Assembly (NCBI GenBank): GCA_018857735.1
Contig: JABMCL010003059.1
Location: forward strand, 96,001-160,000
Length of the DNA: 64,000 nucleotides
Direction: 5' to 3'
Source: Alviniconcha marisindica
Taxonomy: Eukaryota > Mollusca > Gastropoda > Provannidae
The translations under genes were made by a program, and so were the position numbers. Each line of letters starts with the position of its first letter. Positions within the stretch are counted from its first letter, which is position 1. Shown piece by piece: positions 1 to 12,745 of this stretch. The notes under the pieces are model-generated. The model worked only from the letters and a program-made list of their open reading frames with translations. It did no database searches and was not told where the DNA came from.

Positions 1-440
1 TGAGTCAAAATATAACCTTGTGTGCTCTGATTGCCTACTGATTGTTCAGTGATCTTTAATAAAGTTAAATATTTAGGAGGGGAAAGGGAGAACTACAGAG
101 AAAATCAGCTTGTGAATTTGTATCTCTGCAGTTATTTAATGACCAGAAAGTTTAGAAAGGCTGTGGTATGGATGGATGTTTAAACTTGAAATTAAGGTCT
201 TCTTAAGTAACACAACAAAGACCATTTTGCAGAATTAATTTCAGGGCAGTCACCCATGTTGGAGGAGGGTGGGGGGTGCATCTTAAAGGAAAGAGTCTAG
301 CAAATGGAGGGAGGGGTGGGGAGAGGGGATGGATGGGGTGGGGGGTGGTATGCACACATCCCTTTTTATCTTTCCCTTTTTGTCTCCCCTACTCTCGCCT
401 GTTTTCTATAACAAAGGGCATTGATGTTGTGGTTGTGTAG

Positions 441-563
441 GTCCGGAGGCAGCGGATGGTCGGCCGAGCCCGGAGCCCCGTGACGGTCTGCACCACATGC
501 TGGTTGAAAGCAACATCCTGCGCGTCCACACGGACAGCCACAACTCCACCACCGACAGTCACG
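441..563 (+). CDS. Unidentified coiled-coil protein, first visible exon
   Basis: An acceptor (gtgtag) precedes this exon and a good donor (gtaagg) follows it. The frame that joins the next exon starts at 443, with 441-442 completing a split codon, and contains GLHHMLVESN and RVHTDSHNSTTDSH; 563 is the first base of the next split codon. The overlapping frame with an early ATG does not join downstream exons. It is hydrophilic and I recognise no domain. The gene's 5' part lies left of the window. The exon is supported by phase and by low repeat content; the protein identity is unknown. Confidence 0.6.
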
Positions 564-657
564 GTAAGGCAGTGGAGTGGTCGCTGGTGTTGTTGCCTTT
601 TGTGCCGCGTTGGAATTAATTACCCCTCGCTTGCTTTCTTTCCCCGTCCCTTTTTTT

Positions 658-695
<38 letters not shown>

Positions 696-1816
696 CTCAT
701 GTCTTACAGGGACACCCAAAGAAGTGTTGCTGGATTGATTTTTGCCTTGCTTTTTTTAGTCACTCTCTCTCTCTCTTCTTTTTTTCTTTTCTCTTTTTTT
801 CTTCTGCCCTTCCTTTTGCGCTTATTTTTGCCCATCTGAAATTTGGTTTGGATTCCTTTAATTTGTGCAGCATCTGGTAGAAAGTTGTGTGAAATTATTG
901 CAGTGATGTTTACAGGCTCTTGTATTTTTGAGCAGCCCTTTTGTTTTCAGATATGATACTTTTTTCTCTTTTTAATATTTTTAAAATGGCAGTAAAGATT
1001 TTAACTTTTTAATTTAAAAAAAAAAAAAAAGAGTATATTTTCAACACCACTGATTGTGAGACACCGTTTTTGTTTTTGTTTTTGTTAAATGTTGAACTAG
1101 GTTACTTTTTATTGGTTCTTTTAGATCTGTCTGGATTGTGATGTTTTGGGTAAATGTGATGGTTTGGTAGGCTGACCATCCTAATCTGTAATGAGGATGT
1201 TAGATTAACAGTAATATCAACTGAGTAACAGTACTAGCAGTTGAAAATGCTGCTACTGCAGAATTATGTCCAGATGCCAGGGTTTCCAGTGTACTGGCAT
1301 ATAGTTGTATAAGGTTCCACGGTGTGTGTTTTTGATTGAGCTTATACATACATACATGCTGCAAGTTTGTACAGCAGGGATTTCTCTGAGGGCCCAACCA
1401 GTGCGTTGTAAAGCGATCAGCTGTTGACACTTGAGCAAGCCATTTACAGTAGAGTTTAATGTACTCAGCCCACCATTGAGTGTTCAAAACGTTACTGCCT
1501 GAACCAGGGCCTGAATCGAGAACTCCTCGATTTTTAGTCCAGTGTGATTACCGCTCAGTCCGCTACTCTTCCTAATGTCCAGAGAGCCCGTTTTGGGGAG
1601 GTTCTCTTTAAGTGTGGCTGCTCGGAGAAAACTCTGCTGTCTGCTGCTAACCCTCGTGTGATGTGATACCCATATATATATATACATCCATTAACGTTCC
1701 GCTCCCCCCTTTCTCTTTTTTTCTCTTTCTTGCCGCCTTGCGTTGGTTGCTATGGCTGTGGTGGGGATGGTGGCGTTGGTGTTGATGTGGATTTGGATGC
1801 CGCGTTCGTCACCCAG

Positions 1817-2176
1817 CTTCCTCCATCAGCGAGCCCAGTGAAGCCAGGAACAGCGAATCTCCCCTGGGCTCAGGCCCCCTGGGCTCGGAGGGAAGTGAAC
1901 AGCTCGGGTCATCGGACGCGAGACCCAAAACCCTCGTGGGTGCCACCAGCCCTCAGACGGAGGTCAGCAGGAGTGGCAGTGGCGGCCACGGACCGGTGGG
2001 CGGCCGGGGCGAGTGGCTGGGCTTTGCCGAGAAGGCAGGAGGAGGAGGAGGTGGCGGTGTTGGTGGCCAGAAGGGCATGGAGGATTTGGGTCCTGGTCAT
2101 TTACGATCGTACTCGCATCCGACCAGTCTCAAGTACTGGCAAGACCGACCCAACCCCAACCTGGGTCTGCCTGCAG
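1817..2176 (+). CDS. Unidentified coiled-coil protein, Ser/Gly-rich exon
   Basis: This 360-nt exon starts after cacccag and ends at CTGCAG before gtagag. The frame completes a codon begun at 563 and stays open throughout. It encodes a low-complexity Ser/Pro/Gly-rich stretch (SSISEPSEARNSES, a run of seven glycines), then a less biased end (HLRSYSHPTSLKYWQDRP) that leads into the coiled-coil exon. The composition is typical of a disordered linker. A GGGTGGGTGAAAAGG minisatellite begins right at the donor. Two overlapping ORFs in other frames (1730-2230 and 1936-2310) run into that repeat and are not real. The product is unrecognised. Confidence 0.7.
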
Positions 2177-2860
2177 GTAGAGTTGCGTGGATGGGTAGGT
2201 GGGTGGGTGAAAAGGCGGGTGGATGGGTAGGTGGATGGGTAGGTGGGTTGGTAAAAAGGCAGGTGGATAGGTGGGTGGGTTGGTTGGTGAAAAGGTGGGT
2301 GGATGGGTAGGTGGGTGGGTGAAAAGGTGGGTAGATGGGTGGGTGGGTTGATGAAAAGGCGGATGGGTAGGTGGGTGGGTGGGTTGGTGAAAAGGCAGAT
2401 GGATGGGTAGGTGGGTTAAAAGGGCGAGAGAATGGGTGGGTGGATAGGTAGGTAGGTGGGTGAATAGGTGAGGGGATAGGTGAAAAGGTGGGTGGATGGG
2501 TAGGTAGGTGGGTGAGTGAATAGGTGACTGGATGGGTAGGTCGGTGGGTGAAAAGGCGAGTGGATGGTAGGCGGGTGGATGGGTAGGTAGGTGGGTGAAA
2601 AGGGGATGGGTTGGTAGAGGGTAGGTGTGTGAAAAGGTGAGTGGATGGGTAGATGGATAGGTGGGTGAAAAGGTGAGTGGATTGGTAGGTAGGTGGATGG
2701 TTAGGTAGGTGGGTGAAAAGGTGAGTGGATGGTAGGCGGGTGGATGGGTAGGTAGGTGGGTGAAAAGGTGAGTGGGAGGATGGGTGTGTGTTTGAAGGGA
2801 GGGAGGTGGAGAGGTGGGTGTGAGTGGCTGAAGGATTGGGGGAATGACGGCCTGCAGGGA
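2177..2860 (+). repeat. GGGTGGGTGAAAAGG minisatellite at an exon border
   Basis: Irregular units of 28-60 bp built from gatgggtaggtgggtgggtg and aaaaggtg begin within 15 bp of the donor at 2177. The strand is G-rich with repeated GGG runs. ORFs here on both strands (up to 252 codons) are by-products of the repeat. Confidence 0.9.
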
Positions 2861-3597
2861 ATGTAGCTTTTTAAGTGGGCGGGTCATGTTATTTTTTGCT
2901 GTGTGAGCTCCAGAGAGTATTGCGAGAAAGGTGATGAACTAGTTGGTGAGCGACAAGTTGAGAAAATGTCTGGAAAATATATGCCAGAGAAAAAGAAATC
3001 TTGAGGGGGGTGGCGGGTGGGGGTGGGGGTGGGTTGTACAAGAAAGATTTCAAGCTGTATATTCTGTTGCTTTTGTGCCATTTATTAGTGTGTGCTTTCA
3101 TTTCTATTAGGGACGGGGGTATTAAATGTGTGTGCTTCAGCTGGGATTTGGATTTGTGGTGGTTGCTTTGCTTTAGATTCTTTGGTGTTTGAGTGTGGCC
3201 GTGTTGTGTTTTCTTTTCTTCTTTTCTTTTTTCCAAATTACAACTTCCAAATGTGTTTCTAAATGTGTGAGTTTCCCCCCCACTCTCTTCCTATTGTTAA
3301 AAACATTTTTGTACTGAAGTAATTTCACTCATTCAGACCCAACTTTGTGTTCATAACTCCGCCTTCACCACCCAGATCAATTCCCAATAAGCAGTCACGC
3401 CCCACCCTTGTGTACCTCAGAAGAAGACTGTACTACTTGTAACAACATCCAAGGTTTCGTGCAATTTGTTGAAGAATGATTGCAAAGCATTCTTTAGTAG
3501 CCTTAGACATACAAAGAATACAATGTGTTACAGTGAAATCACGTCATGTACACGGTGATCAGCATGGCAAAGAGTGGGAGGGGGGAAGGAGACAGAC
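2861..3597. other. Intron sequence without recognised feature
   Basis: Non-repetitive AT-rich intron sequence with a short G-rich tract near 3004. The small ORFs show no conserved motif. Confidence 0.5.
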
Positions 3598-6049
3598 ACA
3601 CCTACACCTACAAACATAACTAATGTTTCATTGAGGCACCTACACCTACAAACGTAACAAATGTTTTATTGAGGCACCTACACCTACAAACATAACAAAT
3701 GTTTTATCGAGGCACCTACACCTACAAACATAAATGTTTTATTGAGGCACCTACACCTACAAACAGAACAAACTTTTTATTGAGGCACCTACACCTACAA
3801 ACAGAACAAATGTTTTATTGAGGCACCTACACCTACAAACAAAACAAATGTTTTATTGAGGCACCTACACCTACAAACATAAATGTTTTATTGAGGCACC
3901 TACACCTACAAACATAACAAATGTTTTATTGAGGCACCTACACCTACAAACATAACAAATGTTTTATTGAGGCACCTACACCTACAAACATAACAAATGT
4001 TTTATTGAGGCACCTACACCTACAAACATAACAAATGTTTCATTGAGGCACCTACACCTAGAAACATAACAAATGTTTCATTGAGGCACCTACACCTAGA
4101 AACATAACAAATGTTTCATTGAGGCACTACACCTACAAACATAACAAATGTTTTATTGAGGCACCTACACCTACAAACATAAATGTTTTATTGAGGCACC
4201 TACACCTACAAACATAACAAATGTTTTATTGAGGCACCTACACCTACAAACATAACAAATGTTTTATTGAGGCACCTACACCTACAAACATAACAAATGT
4301 TTTATTGAGGCACCTACACCTACAAACATAACAAATGTTTCATTGAGGCACCTACACCTACAAACATAACAAATGTTTATTGAGGCACCTACACCTACAA
4401 ACATAACAAATGTTTCATTGAGGCACCTACACCTACAAACATAACATTTTTATTGAGGCACCTACACCTACAAACATAAATGTTTTATTGAGGCACCTAC
4501 ACCTACAAACATAAATGTTTTATTGAGGCACCTACACCTACAAACATAACAAATGTTTCATTGAGGCACCTACACCTACAAACATAACAAATGTTTCATT
4601 GAGGCACCTACACCTACAAACATAACAAATGTTTTATTGAGGCACCTACACCTACAAACATAAATGTTTTATTGAGGCACCTACACCTACAAACATAACA
4701 AATGTTTTATTGAGGCACCTACACCTACAAACATAACAAATGTTTTATTGAGGCACCTACACCTACAAACATAACAAATGTTTTATTGAGGCACCTACAC
4801 TACAAACATAACAAATGTTTTATTGAGGCACCTACACCTACAAACAGAACAAATGTTTTATTGAGGCACCTACACCTACAAACAAACAAATGTTTTATTG
4901 AGGCACCTACACCTACAAACATAACAAATGTTTTATTGAGGCACCTACACCTACAAACATAACAAATGTTTTATTGAGGCACCTACACCTACAAACATAA
5001 CAAATGTTTTATTGAGGCACCTACACCTACAAACATAACAAATGTTTTATTGAGGCACCTACACCTACAAACATAACAAATGTTTTATTGAGGCACCTAC
5101 ACTAGAAACATAACAAATGTTTCATTGAGGCACCTACACCTAGAAACATAACAAATGTTTCATTGAGGCACCTACACCTACAAACATAACAAATGTTTCA
5201 TTGAGGCACCTACACCTACAAACATAACATGTTTTATTGAGGCACCTACACCTACAAACATAAATGTTTTATTGAGGCACCTACACCTACAAACATAACA
5301 AATGTTTTATTGAGGCACCTACACCTACAAACATAACAAATGTTTTATTGAGGCACCTACACCTACAAACATAACAAATGTTTTATTGAGGCACCTACAC
5401 CTACAAACATAACAAATGTTTCATTGAGGCACCTACACCTACAAACATAACAAATGTTTCATTGAGGCACCTACACCTACAAACATAAATGTTTATTGAG
5501 GCCCCCTACACCTACAAACATAAATGTTTTATTGAGGCACCTACACCTACAAACATAAATGTTTTATTGAGGCACCTACACCTAAAACATAACAAATGTT
5601 TCATTGAGGCACCTACACCTAAAACATAACAAATGTTTATTGAGGCACCTACACCTACAAACATAACAAATGTTTTATTGAGGCACCTACACCTACAAAC
5701 ATAACAAATGTTTATTGAGGCACCTACACCTACAAACATAAATGTTTTATTGAGGCACCTACACCTAAAACATAATGTTTTATTGAGGCACCTACACCTA
5801 AAAACATAACAAATGTTTTATTGAGGCACCTACACCGACAAACAGAACAAACTTTTTATTGAGGCACCTACACCTACAAACAGAACAAATGTTTTATTGA
5901 GGCACCTACACCTACAAACAAAACAAATGTTTTATTGAGGCACCTACACCTACAAACATAACAAATATTTCATTCAGGCACCTACACCTACAAACATAAA
6001 TGTTTTATTGAGGCACCTACACCTACAAACATAAATGTTTTATTGAGGC
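3598..6049 (+). repeat. 38-bp satellite-like array, about 2.4 kb
   Basis: More than 60 units of roughly 38 bp (gaggcacctacacctacaaa then cataacaaatgttttatt), with 4-5 bp deletions giving 33-34 bp variants (cataaatgttttatt). Variant types occur in the same order more than once, as expected from block duplication. Each minus-strand unit contains AATAAA. A G run ends the array at 6050-6066. Confidence 0.95.
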
Positions 6050-6554
6050 GGTGGGGGGGGGGGGGGATTACAGAGGAAAGATGCTGATAAAGCATTATGG
6101 CATAGCCATTTGTACAACTGTTGGAGAGAGAGAAAAAAATGTTGCCTGTCTGTAGGGCTCGAGAGGTGACAAACAGGTACTTGTGAGGTGCAACCCTGTT
6201 ATAACTATACTGACACACAGTTATTCAAAATGTTCTCACTGTCCACTTTTCTTGTGAGAAGCTATTTGAATGGTGCCAGCTGCTGTGTTATAAAGGAGTT
6301 CCACTGTATTGTTATAATAACCCCCCCCCCCCCAACAAAGTTAGGGAGATATGCTGGCTTTACTCTGTCTGTCTTACCATCTGTCCAGACTTTGTTCAGA
6401 AGAACTTTACTTTTTGTAACCAGACTTGGTATTGTGAAGCAGTCATGCAAAACAAAACAAAAACAAAAGAGAGAGAGAGAGAGAGGGGGAGAGAGAGAAA
6501 TACAACAACTGGGTACTTGGAACTCTTTGGACTTGGAACTGAATTCATTTTGCT

Positions 6555-6712
6555 TTTTATTGTCATCATGTGTAGTTTATTGCTTTTACCACAGTTGTTG
6601 GCCGTCAGCAATGTTCGCCTGTCGAGTAGCAAAACCCTGATGAGTGCACCAATACTCACAGCAGACTTTGTTTTTCTGTCTGCACTACCCCTGGGTGCAT
6701 AGCCTGAACACA
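6555..6712 (-). repeat. Dispersed repeat pair, copy 1
   Basis: From tttattgtcatcatgtgtag to cctgggtgcatagcctga the sequence is nearly identical to 8079-8228. On the minus strand it ends tgatgacaataaa, a retroposon-like 3' end. Confidence 0.7.
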
Positions 6713-6957
6713 TGACCCCCACACCCCCCACCCCCCAGTTTCCCAGCTGTCTTGGTCCTTGCCAGTACCAGTACCTCTCCAGAAGCAGCTGGGTGACAGC
6801 AACAAATCTAACAGCAACAACCCTCCTCCCGTTGTTCCGGAGCCTGAGGTTTTTTTCCTTTTTCTTGAGCCACAAAATCAATACAGTAGACTGAGCCTGG
6901 TCTCAGCTGTAAGGGAGAGAGCTCTGACCTTGCTCTTGTGTCCATCTTGCCTTGCAG

Positions 6958-7130
6958 GCGTGCCCCGGGTGGAGGTCAGCAGCGACATGCGGCGTCTGTT
7001 TGCCATCAGCGGCCTGGAGGGCTACGAGAAACTGCGGCGGGAGAACGACGAGCTGCTGGCGACACTCAGCTCCATGCAGGCACGCATGACGGAACGCCTC
7101 AAGTCCTTCTCCGGAGTCTCCATGACGGAG
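6958..7130 (+). CDS. Unidentified coiled-coil protein, coiled-coil exon
   Basis: The acceptor is ccttgcag and the donor gtgagg follows ATGACGGAG. Phase 1 at the start fits the exon ending at 2176, and the exon ends in phase 0 (173 nt). It encodes VEVSSDMRRLFAISGLEGYE, then KLRRENDELLATLSSMQARM, whose spacing of Leu and Met fits a coiled coil. Base composition is much more GC-rich than the flanking intron. This is among the best-supported exons of the gene. The segment looks like the N-terminal helix of an adaptor-type coiled-coil protein, but I cannot name the family. Confidence 0.8.
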
Positions 7131-8078
7131 GTGAGGCCGGAGGGAAGGGAGAGAAGTAACAAGGGAGGCAACTGGAGGGGGGAAGGTATCATCGGGATGG
7201 AGGGTTTCTGCTTTGTTTGTAAACAACCAAAGTATTTTTTTCCTTTCCCTAAAATAAAAGCAAACAAAAAATGCTGTTTGCATGGTACAGTTGAGATCAG
7301 GAACTGTGTGAAAGTCAAGATGGTCATCCTAGGCTGCCTGTCCCCCAATAGTCCTTATGGTCTCTGTGGACGTGAAGCAGCATTAAACTGCTTTTCCCCA
7401 TGTTTTCTGTTTTCTTTCTTTTTATTCTTTTTATTATAACTTGTTTTTAGTGGGACGTTGGCAGAATTTTCTAAATCGTGTCCAGTGCTTGGTAGATAGA
7501 TTCTGTCACTGACACACAGAGAGCACAGGCCTGGCCCCATGACCAATCTCTGCCATGCGACTGTTTGATTAGGAGTGTCAGTTGCTGGGTGTCTGGTAAT
7601 GCATAGTAGCACTTCACCATGGCAAAATCAGACAGGAGTGACAGATGATGGTCTTACATTGCGGTAACATGCCAGAGTGAAAAAGAGTAGCAGACAGTGT
7701 AACTATAAACAGTGATGGAGAAATTGCATGTGTTTGTCACACTGTTCCCTGAAGGCATTCTGCATCTGTACCAAGGCTCAGTTGTGAGTGTTTGATTCTT
7801 TGTAGACCAAGTATTTTTCTCCCTAAAAGTATGCTGTTTCCTGGGTACAGGTTGCGTAAAAAAATGGCCACAGTAGGCTTGGTAAAACGGGGCCAGAACG
7901 TTTGCTGATGTTTTCCAATGTTTTGTGCTATCAGTGTTTCTCTTCCCTGTACTTTTCATTCTTGACGATATTTGAGTCAGCAGAATGAAGATGTATTTGA
8001 TTTGCTCGAGTTGCAAGTGGATTTGCTGATGTTCAGTCTGTACACATTAGTGCAAAATATTCTAAATCTTAAATCCTT
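7131..8078. other. Intron sequence, nothing recognised
   Basis: Non-repetitive intron after the exon at 6958-7130. The ORFs are short and without motifs. Confidence 0.5.
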
Positions 8079-8228
8079 TATTGTCATCATGTGTAGTTTA
8101 CTGCTTTTACCACAATTGTTGGCTGTCAGCAATGTTGGCCTATTGAGTAGCAAAACCCTGATGAGGGCACCAATACTCACAGCAGACTCTGTTTTTCTGT
8201 CTGCAGTACCCCTGGGTGCATAGCCTGA
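8079..8228 (-). repeat. Dispersed repeat pair, copy 2
   Basis: About 90 percent like 6555-6712 by eye, same orientation, 1.4 kb away in the same intron. It is likely a short retroposon, or a local duplication. Confidence 0.7.
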
Positions 8229-8726
8229 GCACCCCCCCCCCCCGCTTAAAGGCTCCCCACCTGTGCTTTCATAACTCAGCCTGCATTCTGTTTCAAAACT
8301 GCTGTATCCCCCCCCCCCCCACACACACACACACTCATGTTGCTGTTATTCCTTTTCTGCAGTCAGCAGTTTTATATATAATACACAAATGCTTTTTTGG
8401 CCCAGCAGGTATGTTCCAGTTCATGTGATGTAATCATGTTAAAGGTGTTTATTTTTGTTGCTATTTTCTTTTTGCAGCTGATCATGGTAAGAGTGGATTG
8501 ATTTTGAGCATGGTATTTACTATCTGACTTGTTGCCTAATCAGAAAATCCCCAACCCTGAAAGTTATTACATTTGTGCATGTACATCATCTGACTTTGGA
8601 GACCAGGGGTGTGGTGTCTGTTGAGATGTAAAATCAGACATATCTGAATCACTGAGTTGTGTGGCTTGATTTGTTTAAAGGATTACTTAAAACTTCTTCT
8701 TTCTTTTTTTTTCATTTCTTTTTTTA

Positions 8727-9210
8727 TGATTTAGCATTGCATGAAGTCCTCCGTCTTTTCAATATCTGCCTGTCGTTAGGTCTGTCTTTGTTCATCTGTC
8801 TGTATGCCAGTCTGTCTGTTCCCCCCCCCCACCCCTTGCTCTCCCCCCTTCCCCCTTAATACTATAATAGCCTTGAATAGCAGACAGTATCAGCAGTGAT
8901 GAAGAAATTGTATAATGATTTAGCAATGCATGAAGTCCTCCATCTTTTCAATATCTGCCTGTCTTTAGGTCTGTCTTTGTTCATCTGTCTGTATGCCTGT
9001 CTTTCCCCCCCCCCCCCATAACCTTGAATAGCAGACAGTATAAGCAGCGATGAAGAAATTGTATAATTTAGGATTTAATGATTTAGCAGTGCATGAAGCG
9101 CTCCATCTTTTCAATATCTGCCTGTCTTTAGGTCTGTCTTTGTTCATCTGTCTTTATGCCTGTCTGTCTGTTCCCCCCCCCCCTCTCTCCTTGCTCCCCC
9201 CCCCCCCCCC
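8727..9210 (+). repeat. Three-copy repeat, about 165 bp
   Basis: Units run from atgatttagcattgcatgaa through tctgtctttgttcatctgtc to a C run and gaatagcagacagtat. The C-run lengths differ among copies. Confidence 0.8.
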
Positions 9211-9592
9211 CTTTCCCCACTATCTCACATTTTCACAGAAGCTGGTTCAGATGGTCTGTCTTACATACAGAGGAGGGTTTAAGGGGCGTGGTCTGCTGAC
9301 ATAAGCAGCGGAATTTTGTGTGAATTCTTTCGCATGAATTTTGTAATCTGTTGAAAAGTCGGTCCCTTCATGTGCATGCAAGTGGTGAAAGTACAGGCTA
9401 CAGGCAGACAGTTGTGCCAGATTCAAAGTAATAAGTTTGTGACATTCTTCGGCTGTGGAATGAACCTGAAACATGTTCTAGGTTTGAATATGATTATCTT
9501 TTGCTTAGGTTTCCATTTAAAAAAAAAAAATTTTTAAACCTGTTGTGATTCTTGCCTTGAGTTGGGATCAGTTTTGTTGAGTTGTTCTGGCT

Positions 9593-10790
9593 TGTTGGGT
9601 TGGGTTGAGTGGTTAGCCATACTCTTCAGCAAGTTTTGTAGAGAAGATGTTCAGCATGTTGGGTTGAGTGGTTAGCTGTACTCTTCAGCATGTTTTAATT
9701 TTTATAGACAAGCTGTTCGGCATGTTGGGTTGAGTGGTTAGCTGTACTCTTCGGCATGTTTTGTAGAGAAGATGTTCAGCATGTTGGGTTGAGTGGTTAG
9801 CTGTACTCTTCGGCATGTTGGGTTGAGTGGTTAGCTGTACTCTTCAGCAAGTTTTGTAGAGAAGATGTTCAGCATGTTGGGTTGAGTGGTTAGCCATACT
9901 CTTCGGCATGTTGGGTTGAGTGGTTAGCTGTACTCTTCAGCAAGTTTTGTAGAGAAGATGTTCAGCATGTTGGGTTGAGTGGTTAGCCGTACTCTTCGGC
10001 ATGTTGGGTTGAGTGGTTAGCTGTACTCTTCAGCAAGTTTTGTAGAGAAGATGTTCAGCATGTTGGGTTGAGTGGTTAGCCATACTCTTCGGCATGTTGG
10101 GTTGAGTGGTTAGCTGTACTCTTCAGCAAGTTTTGTAGAGAAGATGTTCAGCATGTTGGGTTGAGTGGTTAGCCTACTCTTCGGCATGTTGGGTTGAGTG
10201 GTTAGCTGTACTCTTCAGCAAGTTTTGTAGAGAAGATGTTCAGCATGTTGGGTTGAGTGGTTAGCCGTACTCTTTGGCATGTTTTATAGACAAGCTGTTC
10301 GGCATGTTGGGTTGAGTGGTTAGCTGTACTCTTCGGCAAGTTTTGTAGAGAAGATGTTCAGCATGTTGGGTTGAGTGGTTAGCCGTACTCTTTGGCATGT
10401 TTTATAGAGAAGCTGTTCGGCGTGTTAGGTTGAGTGGTTTATAGCTGTACTCTTCGGCATGTTTTAATTTTTATAGACAAGCTGTTCGGCATGTTGGGTT
10501 GAGTGGTTAGCTGTACTCTTTGGCATGTTTTGTAGAGAATCTGTTTGGCATGTTGGGTTGAGCGGTTTATAGCTGTACTCTTCGGCATAAGTTTTATAGA
10601 GAAGCTGTTTGGCGTGTTGGGTTGAGTGGTTTATAGCTGTACTCTTCGGCATAAGTTTTGTAGAGAAGCTGTTTGGCATGTTGGGTTGAGTGGTTTATAG
10701 CTGTACTCTTCGGCATAAGTTTTATAGAGAAGCTGTTTGGCATGTTGGGTTGAGTGGTTTATAGCTGTACTCTTCGGCATGTTTTGACTG
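9593..10790 (+). repeat. Tandem array with gttgggttgagtggttag core
   Basis: About 20 units of 35-75 bp alternate ttcggcatgttgggttgagt, ggttagctgtactcttc and ttttgtagagaagatgttcag. Two unit types alternate in the centre, so a longer compound unit has been amplified. Confidence 0.9.
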
Positions 10791-11246
10791 CCAGCTAGAC
10801 TGTAGAGGGCTCTGGGCTGTTGACCATGCTAGATTTTGGCACAACTTTAGCTGACCACAGAAGTAGTTGACCAGTTAAAATGACATGGTGGTCAAATGGA
10901 AAACTTGTGAGGAAAGAGGCGGGGCTTAAAGCTCAGCGTGGAACCCTCAGTTCTGATTGTAGCTATGTTCTGTTCTAAGTGTAGCTACATTTGTCCCCAC
11001 ACACCCTGTAGACTTGCCTGTTGGTGTTTTACGCTCTTCTTCTTCTCCCGTAGAGTGACCTCCTTTCTTCATATTGAAGATTATGTCAGCATTGCGATGG
11101 GAAAGCGGTAGCTTCAAGATCAGATGAAAGCATTCTCCCTACCGCCACCAGCCTGCTTGTCGTCTTTTTATTTGCTCATCTCTGGCATGCACTGAAGGCT
11201 TCTCACACACAGGCTATGGCAGGGGGTGACATCGTTATGTTGTCCT

Positions 11247-11706
11247 CACACTCTGAGCATGGCTTTCTGGCACCTTCCTCCAAACTCTGCCAGAATTGGT
11301 TACGCCGCTGAAGGGGCACTCTTTATCTCCATGCAGCTGTCTGCCGATGCTGTCAGTGCCCTCCAAAAGTTCTGGGTGCTAACAGGACTGTGGAAGCACC
11401 GTAGCAGTGAAGCTCATACATAAACTTGAGGCGTGTCCACCCAGCTAAAAAGAAATTCTGTCACGATTCAAACAATTTGGGTTTTATTTGTGCTGGTGCA
11501 GACAAAGTGGACAGTTATATATATAATATATAAAATTTAAAAAATGCCTGATATAATTTGAGTTGTCTGTTAAAAACTTACTGCCATTTAAGTGCTAACA
11601 AACGAGAGAAAAAAATCCGTTAGCTGACAGTTTTCCAAGACCTGTGGCATAGTCAGTTACGGCAGTGGTTGGAGGAAGGATGTCGTGAACCAGTGCTTGG
11701 AGCTTT
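11247..11706. mobile_element. MULE-like MITE, older copy
   Basis: Begins cacactctgagcat and ends near gtgcttggagctttttg. It aligns over its whole length with the copies at 26036 and 53931 (shared ggcaccttcctccaaactctgcc near one end, ggaaggatgtcgt near the other). It is diverged, and I find no clear target duplication. Confidence 0.65.
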
Positions 11707-11809
11707 TTGTGCTTTGTTACACAAAACAGCCTTCAGTTTTAGTCTGCTGCTCAAGTGACCTGGTTTGGCCCTGCGCCAGTAGTGAGGAGTGGTAAGGCAC
11801 TTGGCTGAC

Positions 11810-12185
11810 AGGCAGAGGGACCCAGGTTCGAATCTGCTTCAGCTCAGCTTTCTCTTACAGTCTTAGGCTGAGGGGCCCAGGTTCGAATCTGCTTCAGCTT
11901 AGCTTTCTCTTACAGTCTTAGGCTGAGGGACCCAGGTTCGAATCTGCTTCAGCTTAGCTTTCTCTTACAGTCTTAGGCTGAGGGACCCAGGTTCGAATCT
12001 GCTTCAGCTTAGCTTTCTCTTACAGTCTTAGGCTGAGGGACCCAGGTTCGAATCGGCTTCAGCTCAGCTTTCTCTTACAGTCTTAGGCTGAGGGACCCAG
12101 GTTCGAATCGGCTTCAGCTTAGCTTTCTCTTACAGTCTTAGGCTGAGGGACCCAGGTTCGAATCTGCTTCAGCTTAGCTGTCTCT
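11810..12185 (+). repeat. Tandem repeat carrying pol III B-box motifs
   Basis: Seven units of about 58 bp, each with cccaggttcgaatc (B box ggttcgaatc) and gcttagctttctcttacag. The first unit is preceded by gtggtaaggcacttggctga, an A-box-like sequence, so the array grew from the B-box end of a tRNA-like SINE. Confidence 0.85.
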
Positions 12186-12369
12186 TAAAAGTTGAGAGAT
12201 AGGAGCTCTGACTTGTGACTTGACGTTTGTATAATTATTATTTGGACTATTAATAATGAATTGCCTCGATCATTCTAATACACTGTTATGCGGGACCATT
12301 GTGGTAGAGACAGCACTAGGGTTAAACCCTGCCGCTCCAGCCACCAAACCGGGTGATTTTGGCCCCACA

Positions 12370-12745
12370 GATGCTTCTCTGTAGATAACTAGATGTTGTT
12401 AAACAAGCCTTAACAAGAACTGCCAGTTAGATGCGGACATCCAGGCACTGTTTAACAAGCCTTAACAAGAACCGCCAGTCCTGTGCAGACAGCTAGGCGT
12501 TGTTTAACAAGCCTTAACAAGAACCACCAGGTGCGTGCAGACAGCTAGGCGTTGTTTAACAAGCCTTAACAAGAACCGCCAGTCCTGTGCAGACAACTAG
12601 GCGTTGTTTAACAAGCCTTAACAAGAACCAGCAGGTGCATGCAGACAACTAGGCGTTGTTTAACAAGCCTTAACAAGAACCAGCAGGTGCATGCAGACAA
12701 CTAGGCATTGTTTAACAAGCCTTAACAAGAACCACCAGGCGCATG
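12370..12745 (+). repeat. 52-bp tandem repeat
   Basis: Seven units of about 52 bp (ttgtttaacaagccttaaca then agaaccgccagtcctgtgca and gacagctaggcg). Confidence 0.9.

Noticed and set aside
2129..2887. A 252-codon Thr/His/Pro-rich minus-strand ORF
   Set aside because: It is the translation of the GGGTGGGTGAAAAGG minisatellite, without splice context or unique sequence.
3598..6049. Possible CRISPR array (regular repeats of about 38 bp)
   Set aside because: Units are contiguous with no unique spacers, and the DNA is an intron of a eukaryotic gene.
6903..7283. Minus-strand ORFs of 126 and 108 codons over the exon at 6958
   Set aside because: They are the antisense shadow of a GC-rich coding exon; they lack splice support and cross into intron.
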